In this document: piece after piece, positions 31,801-42,138 of the stretch | How positions within the stretch are numbered: position 1 is the first letter of the stretch | Layout: each line of letters opens with the position of its first letter | Assembly (NCBI GenBank): GCA_000727475.1 | Contig: KL647313.1 | Location: forward strand, 1,291,370-1,355,369 | Direction: 5' to 3' | DNA length: 64,000 nt | Source of the DNA: Sarcocystis neurona | Taxonomy: Eukaryota; Apicomplexa; Conoidasida; Eucoccidiorida; Sarcocystidae | Translations under genes and position numbers: made by a program | The notes under the pieces: model-generated | Told to the model about the DNA's origin: nothing | The model's database searches: none | The model's input: only the letters and a program-made list of their open reading frames with translations

Positions 31801-34800
31801 TGTTGCTGCAGAGTCGCGCGAGGGCAGCAAAGAACGCTCGCATGCAAGCAGCAGTAGAAGGCTGCAGCAGCAGCACGCACAGAGGGGGAGGAAACGCCCC
31901 CCCGCATTTCAGGTGTCTGTACAGCAGAGATTGCCTTATTTTTTCTTCTGACGGCAACGCGATGCCGCCAGCAGTAGCACCAGCAGCAGCGTCCGTAGCA
32001 CCAGAAGCAGGCGCAGCAACGGCAGACGAAAATGCAGCGATGCTGCCGCAGTGTGACGCAGCGGCACCAACAGGACTTGCTGCGGCAGCAGCAGCAGTAG
32101 AAGTGACGCGCCTACGCACGCGGGCAGCGATGGGGCAGCGGGGCATGCGTCTGCTTTGCTCACAGTCAGTAGAGAACTGTATTTTCCTTTTATTCTTCAT
32201 TTCCTTTCTGCCGCTGCTGCTGTTGCTCCTCCTGCTGCTCCTCCTGCTGCTCCGCTTGCTGTTGTTCTTATTCGTCTTTCTCGTCGCTATTCTGTCTGTT
32301 TGTACCCTCGTGCTGCTGCTGAGAAGAGCTCTGGAACTGCTCCTGGAGCTGCTTCTTGCCCCGCTGCTGTACCTACTGCCGTTGCCGCTGCTGCAGGTGC
32401 CCCGTGGGGCTGCTGCCCCTGCTGCTGTTCTCTCTCGTCTTGGCTCGCCTGTTGCTGCTAACAGTGCGCCAGCTTCTTCTCTACGTGCTCTTGCAGGCGC
32501 GCCTGCTGCTGCTGCTGTGGCTGCTGCTGGTGTTTCTGTAGCGACTCTCTTTCTTCTCCCGCCTCTGACGTCTGCCGCCGCTGCTGCTGCTGTTGCTGCT
32601 GCTGCTGATCTGGGTACTGGCGCTGTTGTTCTTCCTGCCACGGGTTTGTGTGAGTGAAGAGCAAGAGAAGCAGCTTCTGCGGCAGAAAACCGCATCTGCT
32701 GCAGCAGATCGACGTGCGCAGCGCACCCGCATAGCAGTCGCACAAGCATCACATGCGTCTCTACCTGCTGCTGCTCCTGCAGACTTTCTCTTCCATTTTT
32801 ACGCGGTGCTGCTGTTGCTGCTGCCCCTCGTGTGACTTCTTCTCCGGCTGCTCCCTCTGGCTTTCTTCCTCCCTTTGCAATGGCTACAGCCGCCGCAGTT
32901 TTATATTCGGTGGCTGCTGCTGTTGCACCTCCTGCACGCACCAAGGCTGCTGCTGCTGTTCCTGCATACAAGCGGGAGACAGGAGCTGCTTCTTCAGCTG
33001 CTGCTGCTGCTGCCTCTTCTTCTTTACGCTGGACACGTCTTCGCTGCTGCGGCCTTGACGCTGCTTCTGCTGCCTTCATTTCTCTCGACGGTGCCGCGGC
33101 TGCTGCTTCTCCATAACCTCCGCATCCTTCACAACTCGTCTCTCCCCAGCTGCTGCGTCCCCATGTCCTGCTTCCCCAGCTGCTGCTGCTGGTGCAGATC
33201 GCCCGACTGTTGCTCCTGCTCGCGCGGGGGCTGCGCCGCCGCACGCCTGCGTTTCTGCAGCCGCTCCTTCTCCTTGTCCTGCCGCAGCCTCTTCTTCCCG
33301 TCCTGCCGTAGCTGCTGCTCCCCTTGCTGCTGCTGCTGCTTGACAAAGTGCTCCCGTTCACATCCATGCAACCTCCTGTCTTCCGCTGCTGTTGCTGCTC
33401 CAGGACCGTGCGCGATGAAACGCTGAACGTGAACGGCAGGTGCTGCTTCGCTGTTGCGCCATCCATGAAACGCCACCTTGTGGCTACTGCTGCCAGAGTC
33501 CCATCACTTGCTGTTGCTGCTGCTGTTGCTGCTGCTGCTGTTGCTGCCGTCGCTGCTGCTGTTGCCTGTTCTGCTGCTTCACCTTTTCCTGGCCGGCCGG
33601 TGTCGTCTGCTGCTGCCACGTCTCGTCCCTCCTTTCCGACAACATGCTGCCCGCACCGTTGCTGCTGCGCTTGCTGCTCACGACGCTGCTGTTGCTCCTG
33701 CTCCTGCTCTTGCTGCTCCTGCTCCTGCCGCTCCTGTTGCTGCTGCTGCTGGCCAGGGTCCTGCGACTGCTGCTGTTGCTGCTCCTCCTCCTTCTCGTGC
33801 GTGTTGGCTGAAAAGACGCGCACGTCGAATTTGTCTCCTAGCAGCAGCAGCAGGTCGCCAAGCAGCGGCTGGCTGCAGCAGAGGCCTGCGGCGTCGTAGA
33901 GAGACACGAAGGGAACACCAGCAGCATACAATGTTGTGAGACAGGGCAGCAGCAGCTGCTCTGCCGCAGCATCTCGACTTTCTTTCTCTCGTGGACTCCT
34001 GCTCCTCTTTTCACAACTGCTGCAGCAGTTGCTGCTCCCCCACCACCACCAGCTGCGGCTCTTGCTGCTGCCGCACTTCCTGGTGCAGCTGCTGCCCCTC
34101 CTCCTCCAATTGCTGGCACTGCTGCTGCTGCTGCGGTTGCTCCTGTCGCTGCGGGTCCCGCTGCTGCTGTTCCTTCTCCTGCCGTTGCAGCTGTTGTCGC
34201 TGCCGCTGCTGCTGCACCTCTCGCTGCTGCTGCTGCTGCCGCTGCTGCAACGTGGCTGCTGCCGTCTTCTGTTGAGGCACGGAAAACAACTTCCTCCGTC
34301 TCCACACCTGCTGCCGGAACTGCGCGCGTCCTCGCTCTTGTTGCCCCGGCGTGTCCGCCTGCTGCTCCTCTGACACCTGACGCTGCTGCTGTCGAACGCT
34401 CTGCTGCTGCTGGTCCTGCTGTCCCAGCTGCTGGTGCTGCTGGTCCTGCTGTCCCAGCTGCTGCTGATGCCGCCTGTGGGGCTTCTGCCACTACTGCTGC
34501 TCCGACGGTTGCTGCGGCTGCGGCCGTCGCCTTTGTTTTTCACCCACCACCACCACCTGCTGCTGTTCTTCAAATTCGTGCGACTGCTGCACAGAGGGAG
34601 GGTACTGTTGTTAGTGTCCACGCGGCTGCCCTTGCTGCTGGTGCTTGCCAAGTTGCTGCTGCTGATGCTGCCGCTCGTGAGAAACCGGCTGCTGCTGTTG
34701 CTGTCGCAGTGGAAGAAAACAGGGCTGTTGCCGCCGCCGCTGCTCAGCCTTATCGAGCTTGCTCCAAGAGTGCTGCTGCTGTTGGTGTTGCTGTTGTTGC

Positions 34801-34946
34801 TGCCGCTGCTGTTGCTGCTGCCTCTGTCTCTGGTGTTATTGCTGCTGCTGCTGTTGCTGCTGCTTCTGTTTCTGTTGTTGTTGCCGCTGCTGCTGTTGCT
34901 GCGGCTGCTGCTGTTGCTCCTGCTCCTTTTGTTGCTCCTCCTGTTT

Positions 34947-34979
<33 letters not shown>

Positions 34980-36811
34980 GCGTTGCTGCTGCTGCTGCTG
35001 TTGCTGCTGCTCCTTTTGTTGCTCCTCCTGTTTTTGCTGCTCCTGTTGTTGCTGCAGCGGCAGCCGCTGCGAAAACTCGCTTTCCCTTTCCTCCGTGTGA
35101 TCCCCTTCCACACGCGTTTGCTGCAGCGTCTGCTCCCGCTGCTGTTCGGGGCCCTGCTGTGTCTGCTGCTGGTGGTGCTTCTACTGTTCGTGCTGCTGCT
35201 GTTGATAGGGCTGCTGCTGCTGTTGCTCGCACGCGTGCTCCCGCCTCCCTTGCTGCCGCTGCTGCTCCTTCCAGAACTGTCACTGCTCACCTTGCTGCTG
35301 CTGTTGTTGCCTTCGGTGGTGCTCTGCCTGTTGCTCCTGCTGCTGCGCTCCGTCGCCGCGCTCCTATGACGCCCGCTGCTGCTGCCGCCGCGCTCTCTTC
35401 TGTCGTTGCTACTGCTGCTACTGCCTCTTCTTCTGTCGCAGCTCCTGTCCTCTCTACGGCTGCTGCTGCTGTTGCCGCTGCTGCTGTTGCTGCTGCTGTT
35501 GCTGCTGCTGTTGCTGCTGCGCCGCAAGCCGCGGCGAGGAGGAGCACCAGCAGCAGCTCGGATATTGGCGAGGCGGCGGACGGCAGCAGCAAGCCACTCT
35601 GACCCGCAGAACTTCGCCAGAGAAGACAGGTTAGAGGCAGCAGAAGCAGCAGCCGAAGCAGCTGCGGTAGCAATGCACGTGGAAATAAAAAGAACAGCTG
35701 AAGCTGCAACAGTACATAGAAATTCAGAGAGGGAAGAGATAGTACTACGAGAAGAGGCAACAGCAGAACCCACAGCGCTGCAGAAGGAGCAAGCAGCAAC
35801 AGCAGCACGAGAGGAGGAAGAAACACATGCAGCAGCAGCAGCAGTTACACGCGAAGCAGCGTCCCCACGTGCACCAACCTCCGCAGCAGGCGCGCCAGAA
35901 GTCGCAGCTGCAGCAGAAGGCCAAGAAAGGACAGCAGCACAAGGCGAAGAAGAAGCAGCAGCAGATGGCGAAGAAGAAGCAGCAGCACATGGCGAAGACG
36001 AAGCAGCAGCAGAAGCGGCGGCAGAAAAAGAAGCAGCAGCAGGAGGCGAAGAAGAAGCAGCAGCAGAAGGCGAAGACGAGGCAGCAGCAGAAGCGGCGGC
36101 AGAAGAAAAAGCAGCAGCTTTCTTCCGAGGGACGGGCACGTTTGCCAACGAAGACGTGCGAAGAAGAGCAGGATAAAGAGGAGACACAGCAGAAACGTCT
36201 TCTGCAGCAGCAGAGGGAGCTGCAGCCGACTGCTGACTGCTGCCTGCCTTCCTGCTCCGCGTGTCGCTTCTGCGTGCGTCGGAAGCAGCAGAAAAAAGGA
36301 GCACGGCTTCGCTCCTCAGAACCACCCACACATGCAGCGGCTGGCGTTGCAGGACAACTTCCCCCCCAGGGCTACTTTCCTGCTGCTGCTGCTGCTCCTC
36401 TTCCTCCTTCTCTCGCCCTTCCTCCCCCTCCCAGCGCTGCTCATGCTGCTGTAGACGTGTGTGCTGCTCCATCCCGCGCTGCTGCTCTGGCTCCTCCTGC
36501 TTCTGGTGCTGCTGCCATTTCTTGCTGCTCTCCTCTCCCCGCCCTGCTGCTCCTGTCGCTGAAGGAGGAGGGGAAAAAGCGGCAGCTGCAGCAACCCCCA
36601 CCCGTCCTGCTGTTCCGCTGGTGCTGCGCGCTGCGAACCACTGCTGCAGCACCGCCTGCATGCGCAGTATCAGCAGAACAACCACGAAAACCGCATGCAG
36701 CAGCAGACGCAGCAGGAAGCGCAGCACCCACATCGCCCGGCCCGTCACGCGCCCCTCCCTCCCCCCGGCTCCTGCTGCTGCTGCAGCGGAGCACCTGCTG
36801 AACCGCTTCAT
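28814..36811 (-). CDS. Very large low-complexity protein ORF, probably a spliced gene
   Basis: A minus-strand frame stays open for 2,665 codons from ATG 36811. Residues about 27-50 form a strongly hydrophobic helix (WVLRFLLRLLLHAVFVVVLL), a possible signal anchor. Normal-complexity segments recur: residues about 150-230 around VVLQRQPLHVWVVLRSEAVL, a part with LYAAGVPFVSLYDAAGLCC, HVMLVRLLCGCAAHVDLLQQ, an acidic KEQQEEKEEE coiled-coil-like region, and VVDEWRRKFGMWGAAQLLLQ. Between them are poly-Gln, poly-Ser and poly-Ala runs. Other minus frames are locally more natural (for example 33129-33476 and 34011-34376), and blocks at 29.5-29.7, 31.1-31.3, 31.8-32.2 and 35.6-36.3 kb switch to CTG in the gene sense, so introns are likely. 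No domain recognised. The poly-Ser stretches are probably out-of-frame shadows. Confidence 0.5.
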
Positions 36812-37309
36812 CGGCCTTCTCAGCCTCCGCTGCTGCTCCTCCTTCTTCTGCTCTCTCTTCTTCCACGGGCGCAGCCTCTCTCCTCAACGGAACGCTGCTG
36901 CTTTTCGGCCTGCTGCGCTGTCGCTCCTGCTTTTCGACGTGCTGCTGTTGCTGCTGCTGCTCCGCGACCTGGTGGTGCTGCTGCTTCTTCCTGCCCTGCT
37001 CTTGCTGGGTCATCGGGTCCGCCGCCGTAACGTCTCTATGGCGTCGGCTAAAGCTGCAATCGTGGCAGTGCGAGACGATCCTGCAGGCCCCTCTGCTGCT
37101 GCCCGTGCTGCTCGCGTCCTCATCGCGCTGCTCCAGTACCTGCTCCCTTCCCTCTCGCTCTGCCGCTGCGGCTGCTGCTGCTGTGTGTTGCTACTCGCGC
37201 TGCTGCTGCTGCCCCTGGTCCTGTCCCCGGCGCGTGCAGCGACGAAGTAACAGGTGACACACAGAAGTTCCTGCAAGCCCACCTTCTCATTCCCTTCACC
37301 CCTGCAGAT

Positions 37310-37390
37310 AACTACATATATACATATAAATATGTACATATATATATATGTAGAAGGTAGCCGGTGCATCCGCACCCACGTACATACGTA
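37310..37390. repeat. TA microsatellite
   Basis: TACATATATACATATAAATATGTACATATATATATATG run between the large ORF and downstream candidates. Confidence 0.75.
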
Positions 37391-37563
37391 TACGTGTGTT
37401 TCCCGTGTGTTTCTGTTTCCGTCTGCCGTGTTGGGTCGCCGTCTGTTTGCTGCAGTGCCCGTAGCGGCGGGTAAATGGAGAAAAAAAATTTTCTTCTTTT
37501 TCGGTGTTCGTCAGAGGTGTCTTCGGGTAATACCGTTCCTCCAGCACCTCTTTGCGTACGTGA

Positions 37564-37992
37564 CTAACGAAGGTGGGACTTACGAAGACAGTGCCATACA
37601 TCTGTTTGTTCGAACAAAGAAGTGGACAGCTGACAGCACAAGGTTTTACATATTTGTGCAGAGGTGAGCAAGCGGCGCTGGACAACATCGAGAGAGAGAA
37701 GAGAGGAGGAAATAGAAGAAAGAGAAGAAAACTCGACATACACATGCGTCGCTTGTACGTATGCGTCGTAGGTGTGGTTCAGGTGTGTCAGAGCAACAGC
37801 GAGACGTTGGCAACTGTTGGAAATTACGGGAGAAGTGCCTGCCAAGTCCTGGCGACGGGTTTTCAGTTTTCGGCAAGAGCGCGCCCTTCGTTTTCCACCG
37901 TCCGTAGCACCCCCCACCCCACAGCTCGGCTGCAGGGAGGGACAGTCGCTGCGGTGTACGTACACCCCGCGGAGCTCGACGCAAAAGCTCAC
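37564..37992 (-). CDS. Candidate minus-strand exons
   Basis: The 143-codon frame includes a natural stretch (SPVISNSCQRLAVALTHLNH, TYDAYVQATHVYVEF) and, nearer its end, a segment between TGTGCTGTCAG and the donor CTTC|GTAAGTCC (about 37630-37585) encoding LSTSLFEQTDVWHC. It may represent two exons of one gene. Family unknown; the plus strand is partly open too. Confidence 0.3.
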   Translation of the reverse strand: MSFCVELRGVYVHRSDCPSLQPSCGVGGATDGGKRRARSCRKLKTRRQDLAGTSPVISNSCQRLAVALTHLNHTYDAYVQATHVYVEFSSLSSISSSLLSLDVVQRRLLTSAQICKTLCCQLSTSLFEQTDVWHCLRKSHLR

Positions 37993-38059
37993 ACACGCCT
38001 ACGCTCGGGGACACGGGGAAATTCATCTGAACAAGCGGAGAGAGCTGTTTTATATACAC

Positions 38060-38320
38060 GTCTACGTCGCACTGATACACACATACGTATGTATAATATA
38101 TATTCGGGTGAGGTACGTGTGTACACATATATATGCATATATGAATGTACATATATACATATACAGATATGAACAAGGTCATATATATGTGATACACACA
38201 TACAGGGAAAAGAATATATATGCATATATATATATATATTCGAATGAGGTGTGTGTATATATATATATATATACAAGAGTGTACATAGTTGTATTATATA
38301 TAGATATGAAGGAGGCGGGG
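38060..38320. repeat. TA microsatellite with two ATATATTCG(G/A)(G/A)TGAGGT words
   Basis: TATATATGCATATATG runs; the word ATATATTCGGGTGAGGTACG (near 38098) recurs as ATATATTCGAATGAGGTGTG (near 38236), suggesting a duplicated unit. Confidence 0.7.
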
Positions 38321-38864
38321 AGGGGACGTTTAGAGAGAGAATGTAGGAGAGTTCAAGACGCAGGAGCCGAGGTGTTGTTGGGGAGGGAAGGGACGGAGGG
38401 CGGGTTCTTTACTATCCTCTCTTTACAGCGGTACCTTCTGAAGTGTCGGCTTCTTGCGTTTCTCTATAGCCGACTTTCTGAGAGTAAGCACGTCCTTTTG
38501 CTTGATACCTACGTACGAACCCACACATAAGGGCGAAATTCTTCTTTTCTTCATCCACCTGCGTCTGCAGGTCGCCGTGTAGTGGACCTCAAAGTAGACG
38601 CGCTGCGCTCCGTAGGTGTTGCTCTTCCCTCGCACAGAAACCGCCACATATATCCATATACACACATGTACGTGACGACCATACATATCTCTACAGAAAT
38701 ATACATTTAAGCATATAAAGACTTATCTTTACATAGTGACCTGCGGATAAAGAACTCCTTCAGGGAAGGTTGTGGAAGATTCACACACGTCTGCTTAAGA
38801 GAAAGGAGGTGTGAGGAACTGAGGCGTGTCTCTCTCTTCCTGCCAACCCGGGATTTTTCCCCAG

Positions 38865-38942
38865 ACAAGCAGAACTCTCCAGGAGAAACTCTCCCGGCAA
38901 GTCTTTTTCATCTACGTCGAAAGGATGTACCTATTTAGACAG
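38865..38942 (+). CDS. Candidate exon, phase 0
   Basis: Bounded by TTTTTCCCCAG and AGACAG|GTGTGC, 78 bases encode TSRTLQEKLSRQVFFIYVER plus MYLFRQ. Good splice sites and composition. No family recognised. Confidence 0.4.
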
Positions 38943-39166
38943 GTGTGCAGGCAGGAAAGCTCTGGAGACCGGACGAGAGAAGCAAGTCACTGCAGATAAC
39001 TGCGCACACATCTACTGGACTTTCTCACGTGAGTGTCTCTCTTCTACCGTCACGTTGAACAACATCTTTCTTGCTCTTTCTCTCCTCTGTTTTCTCCGTT
39101 TTTCCCCGTCTTTTTCTCCGTTTTCCGTCTTTCCGACGACTCTCTCTGGCGTGGCCGACCGCAGAG

Positions 39167-39283
39167 GAGATGCAAGGGGACGTGCACCACTTCTTGCTTT
39201 TTTGCCCCAAATATGGCCCGACAAATATTCTTGTCTTTCTCCGTGTAAATCTTTCAGCGGAGGCAATCTTCCTGTGGAAAAAG
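39167..39283 (+). CDS. Candidate exon following the one at 38.9 kb
   Basis: After a long pyrimidine tract and GCAGAG, the frame reads EMQGDVHHFLLFCPKYGPTN, then ILVFLRVNLSAEAIFLWKK, to the donor AAAAAG|GTATCC. Entry is phase 0 if the second AG is used, which fits the exon at 38865-38942. The overlapping plus frame (QIWPDKYSCLSPCKSF) and the minus strand are also open, so this is provisional. Confidence 0.35.
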
Positions 39284-39820
39284 GTATCCTTTGCTTCGAG
39301 AAAAAACCGGCTGTTGCTGCCGCTGCTACTACTACTGCCAAGCGCCGCGCGGCGACGCCCGCCCCCGCGTCGTCCGGTCCGGACGCACTCCTGCTCGACA
39401 TTCGAATCTGCTTTCTTAATACTCTCTCTTCCTTTTTTCTTCCTCTCCACGCATAAATATACACGTTTGTCTGTTTTCATCTCTCCCCTGCTTTCCTCTG
39501 TACGGATGTACATATGTGTGTACACCCCGTCCGGTAGCACGCCTGCAGAGCAGCCGTCTGTCCTCCTTTGACCCTCTCTCCTCTGTTTTCCCCCTCTCTC
39601 TTTTTCTCTCTGTCTCTAGACTTGCAAACGCAGACATACGTATGTGTGTCTATTCGCTATTTCCCCTTCACTCTATACCCACGTGTGGATATATGCAAAG
39701 AGACGACTCGCGGGGACATGTCTTGTTGCCGTCCACAAGTGTAGGCCCACCGATGGGAGTCAGATATCTATTCTAGGAAGAAAGTGACTACACAGAAACA
39801 AGGTCTCTCGTTTTGACTAC

Positions 39821-40075
39821 TTAAACATTTCGACAGTCGCCTCCCTGCTGGCCGAGGATACGGGCAGCAGCACTGCCGCAAAGGGAGGGAACAATGGCCC
39901 CGGGAAGTTTTCCTCGACGCCTGTGTGTGGGTGGCGTGCCTTTTTTAGCAGGGCAGAGAGTGGGTTCCTTCATTGTTTTCTCTTCCTCTGCAGGAAAGTC
40001 GACGAAAGCTTGAGAGATGCTGCACCTCTCTCTCTTTGCCCACACAAACACACATACACCCGCATCTACGCGCAC
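39821..40075 (-). CDS. Candidate exon or ORF, strand uncertain
   Basis: The minus frame (85 codons) contains AFVDFPAEEEKTMKEPTLCP and ends GGDCRNV-stop. A plus frame across the same DNA reads VASLLAEDTGSSTAAKGGNN and meets a good acceptor, TTCCTCTGCAG, near 39992. I cannot decide. Confidence 0.25.
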   Translation of the reverse strand: MRVDAGVCVFVWAKRERCSISQAFVDFPAEEEKTMKEPTLCPAKKGTPPTHRRRGKLPGAIVPSLCGSAAARILGQQGGDCRNV

Positions 40076-40129
40076 GCTGTCTGGTAGATCTCCACACGTG
40101 TGCGCGCATCTAACAAGTTAAAACAGAAA

Positions 40130-40596
40130 TCACAGGTAAAGAGAAGTCCGCGCGTCAGTTCGACCATGTGGAAGCACGAGCAACGATATCCTGCCGAGAG
40201 AAGAGCGAAGAGTCCCTCCCGGCGGGGCTGCTGCGGCGGCTGCGGCTACGACTCGGGCTGCTGGCGTCGTTCCTGCAGCACGCTCATAACGACGCCTTAA
40301 GTGGAACGAAAGAAATAGGCCAGGAGCAACTCGAGTTGCCATGCTTCTTTGTTGTCTTCTCGGTTTCTTCAGTTCTGCGCTGCATCGTCACCCAGCGACG
40401 CGTTCTTTTTGTGCAGCTGCTGCTTCGGGGCCGACACTGCTGCTGCTGTCTCTGTACTCAGCTGCGCGCCGAGCCAAGCAGCTGCACCGGCCCACACAGA
40501 AAGAAAGCGGAACAGAGAGAGAAAGAAAACGAAAGAAGACGAGATCTGGCGGGGTGTTCCTCCTCTTCCTCCTCCCAGCCGCGCGCGTATGTAGTG
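40130..40596. other. Unresolved segment with open frames on both strands
   Basis: Includes AATCACAG|GTAAAG at 40135, a good plus-strand donor, and a minus frame (40130-40342) rich in Ala/Arg/Leu. 40340-40590 carries CTG and purine-rich stretches. No gene can be fixed. Confidence 0.25.
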
Positions 40597-41513
40597 TTAT
40601 GGCTGACACCCATTCAACTGGACCACCCGCGCGCGGGGCTGCCCGCCGCCGTGCGCCGCTGCTGCTGCTGCTGATGCCGGCGGTGCGTCGTCGGTGTCTG
40701 GCGCCTGCTGCTGCTGCTGTTGCTGTTGCTGCTGCTCTCGTCGCCACATTCTTCCGGCGTTGTGTTGGTAGACGTTTACTCCTGTGGCGGGCTGTGCGGC
40801 GAACTGGTGCACCGCACATGCAAAACTGCATGCGCAGAATGTGCTGCTGCGCTCTTCACTAGACCTTTTTGTCTTCGAGAAGTTTCTTCTCTTGCAGTCA
40901 TTTCCTCTTTCGTTTGTTTCTTTCTATATTGCCTCTGTGCGCGCCTCGTTTCTTCTTGCACTGCTGCGTTCGCGTGTCGGTTCTCCCCTGCTGCCCGCCC
41001 GCCGTCCGGCTGCAGCTGTAGCCAGCACCTACCACAACACACACCAGACCCCCTGCTGCTGCTTCTGCTCCTGCTCTTCTTGTTCTTCTTTTCCTCTTCC
41101 TTCTTCTCTTCTCCTTCGTCGGCTTCCTGCAGGGGGGGCAGCTGCCAACGACGTTTCGCAGAGGCTTCCCGGCCGCGTGGTCTGCTTCTCGCGCTGCGGC
41201 TGTTGCCTGAGCTGCTGCCCGCTGCGGCTGCTTCCTGCTGCTGCACAGCGCTTCTGCGGCCTCTGCTGGTCCATCCTTCCTGCCGGCGACTGCCACGTGC
41301 TGCTGCCTGCCGCTGCTGTTGCTTGAGCTGCTGCCGGCTGCTGCTGTGCTGCTGTTGTGCTGCGGCTGCTTCCTGCTGCTGCTGTTGGCCGCTGCATGTA
41401 CCGACCGCGCGCTGTGGCCCGAGAGAGAGATATTCACAGACAAACAAACTGCCGTTCACACGAGCGACGTTCTTCACTGCAGGTATCGCTGAGACACTCC
41501 CACACTTGAACAC
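40597..41513 (-). CDS. Gln/Ala-rich minus-strand gene, frame-broken
   Basis: The frame 41513-40776 contains a natural N-terminal part (VKNVARVNGSLFVCEYLSLG after acceptor ATACCTGCAG near 41483), then poly-Gln/Ala, then an Arg/Glu/Lys-rich segment (EADEGEEKKEEEKKNKKSRS). A second minus frame, 40812-40597, carries QPATGVNVYQHNAGRMWRRE, a ten-Gln run and a natural tail to a stop. The two probably belong to one gene joined by an intron near 40.8-41.0 kb. CAG on the minus strand supports this orientation. It lies upstream of, and divergent from, ARP6. Family unknown. Confidence 0.4.
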
Positions 41514-41639
41514 AAAAAGAAGAAATTTGGACAGGTATATATAGATATATGTGAAACCCCGCTCGCACGCTTGTGCGGCATATCACGAATTCTGGAACCG
41601 ACCCGTTCCCCTTTCTCCCTTCACATCACTTTCACATCT

Positions 41640-41880
41640 ATACACGATATACACATGCATATACATATATATACGTGTATACATGTGTATTTATCCATAT
41701 ATATATATGAGTACATATATGTATGTATGTACGTACATACATACGTATATGTGACTACATGTATACGTATAGGTACATATATATACATATATACCTTTAC
41801 ATGTAAGAAACACATGTGTAGGCAGCCCTTGACATGTGTTTGTGTGCCAGCCGATGTAGACACCAGGCAATGAGATATAT
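41640..41880. repeat. TACATA microsatellite between divergent genes
   Basis: TATACATATATATACG, GTATGTATGTACGTACATACATACG and similar runs, including a local palindrome around 41721-41745 (TATGTATGTACGTACATACATA). It lies in the intergenic space between the minus-strand Gln-rich gene and ARP6, where both promoters should be. Confidence 0.8.
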
Positions 41881-41954
41881 GCCTTACTTTTGGTAACTGC
41901 ACGGCCGGCTGCTGCACTCAACAGGAGCAGCGCTGCTCCTGTTGCAGCAGCTGC

Positions 41955-42135
41955 GACAGCAGCAGCCGCAGCAGCAGCAGGAGCGGGAGGGGGAGCAGCA
42001 GCAGCGGCAGAAGCGGGAGAAGGTGGAGGAGCAGTAGCGGCAGAAGCGGGAGAAGGTGGAGGAGCAGCAGCGGCAGGAGCGGGAGAGGGTGGAGCAGCAG
42101 CAGCAGGAGCGGGAGGGAGAGCAGCAGCAGCAGTA
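41955..42135 (+). repeat. 33-bp minisatellite just before the ARP6 ATG
   Basis: Imperfect copies of GCGGCAGAAGCGGGAGAAGG plus TGGAGGAGCAG(T/C)A, period 33 bp, about three full and two partial copies. In the ARP6 frame it would encode an 11-residue EAGEGGGAVAA-type repeat and stays open upstream to 41890, but no in-frame ATG precedes 42139. Confidence 0.8.
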
Positions 42136-42138
42136 GCC

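Noticed and set aside
29146..35369. Plus-strand Leu- and Cys-rich ORFs opposite the giant minus frame
   Set aside because: They are the CTG reading of the same triplets (poly-Leu, poly-Cys, poly-Ala) and contain no natural segments.
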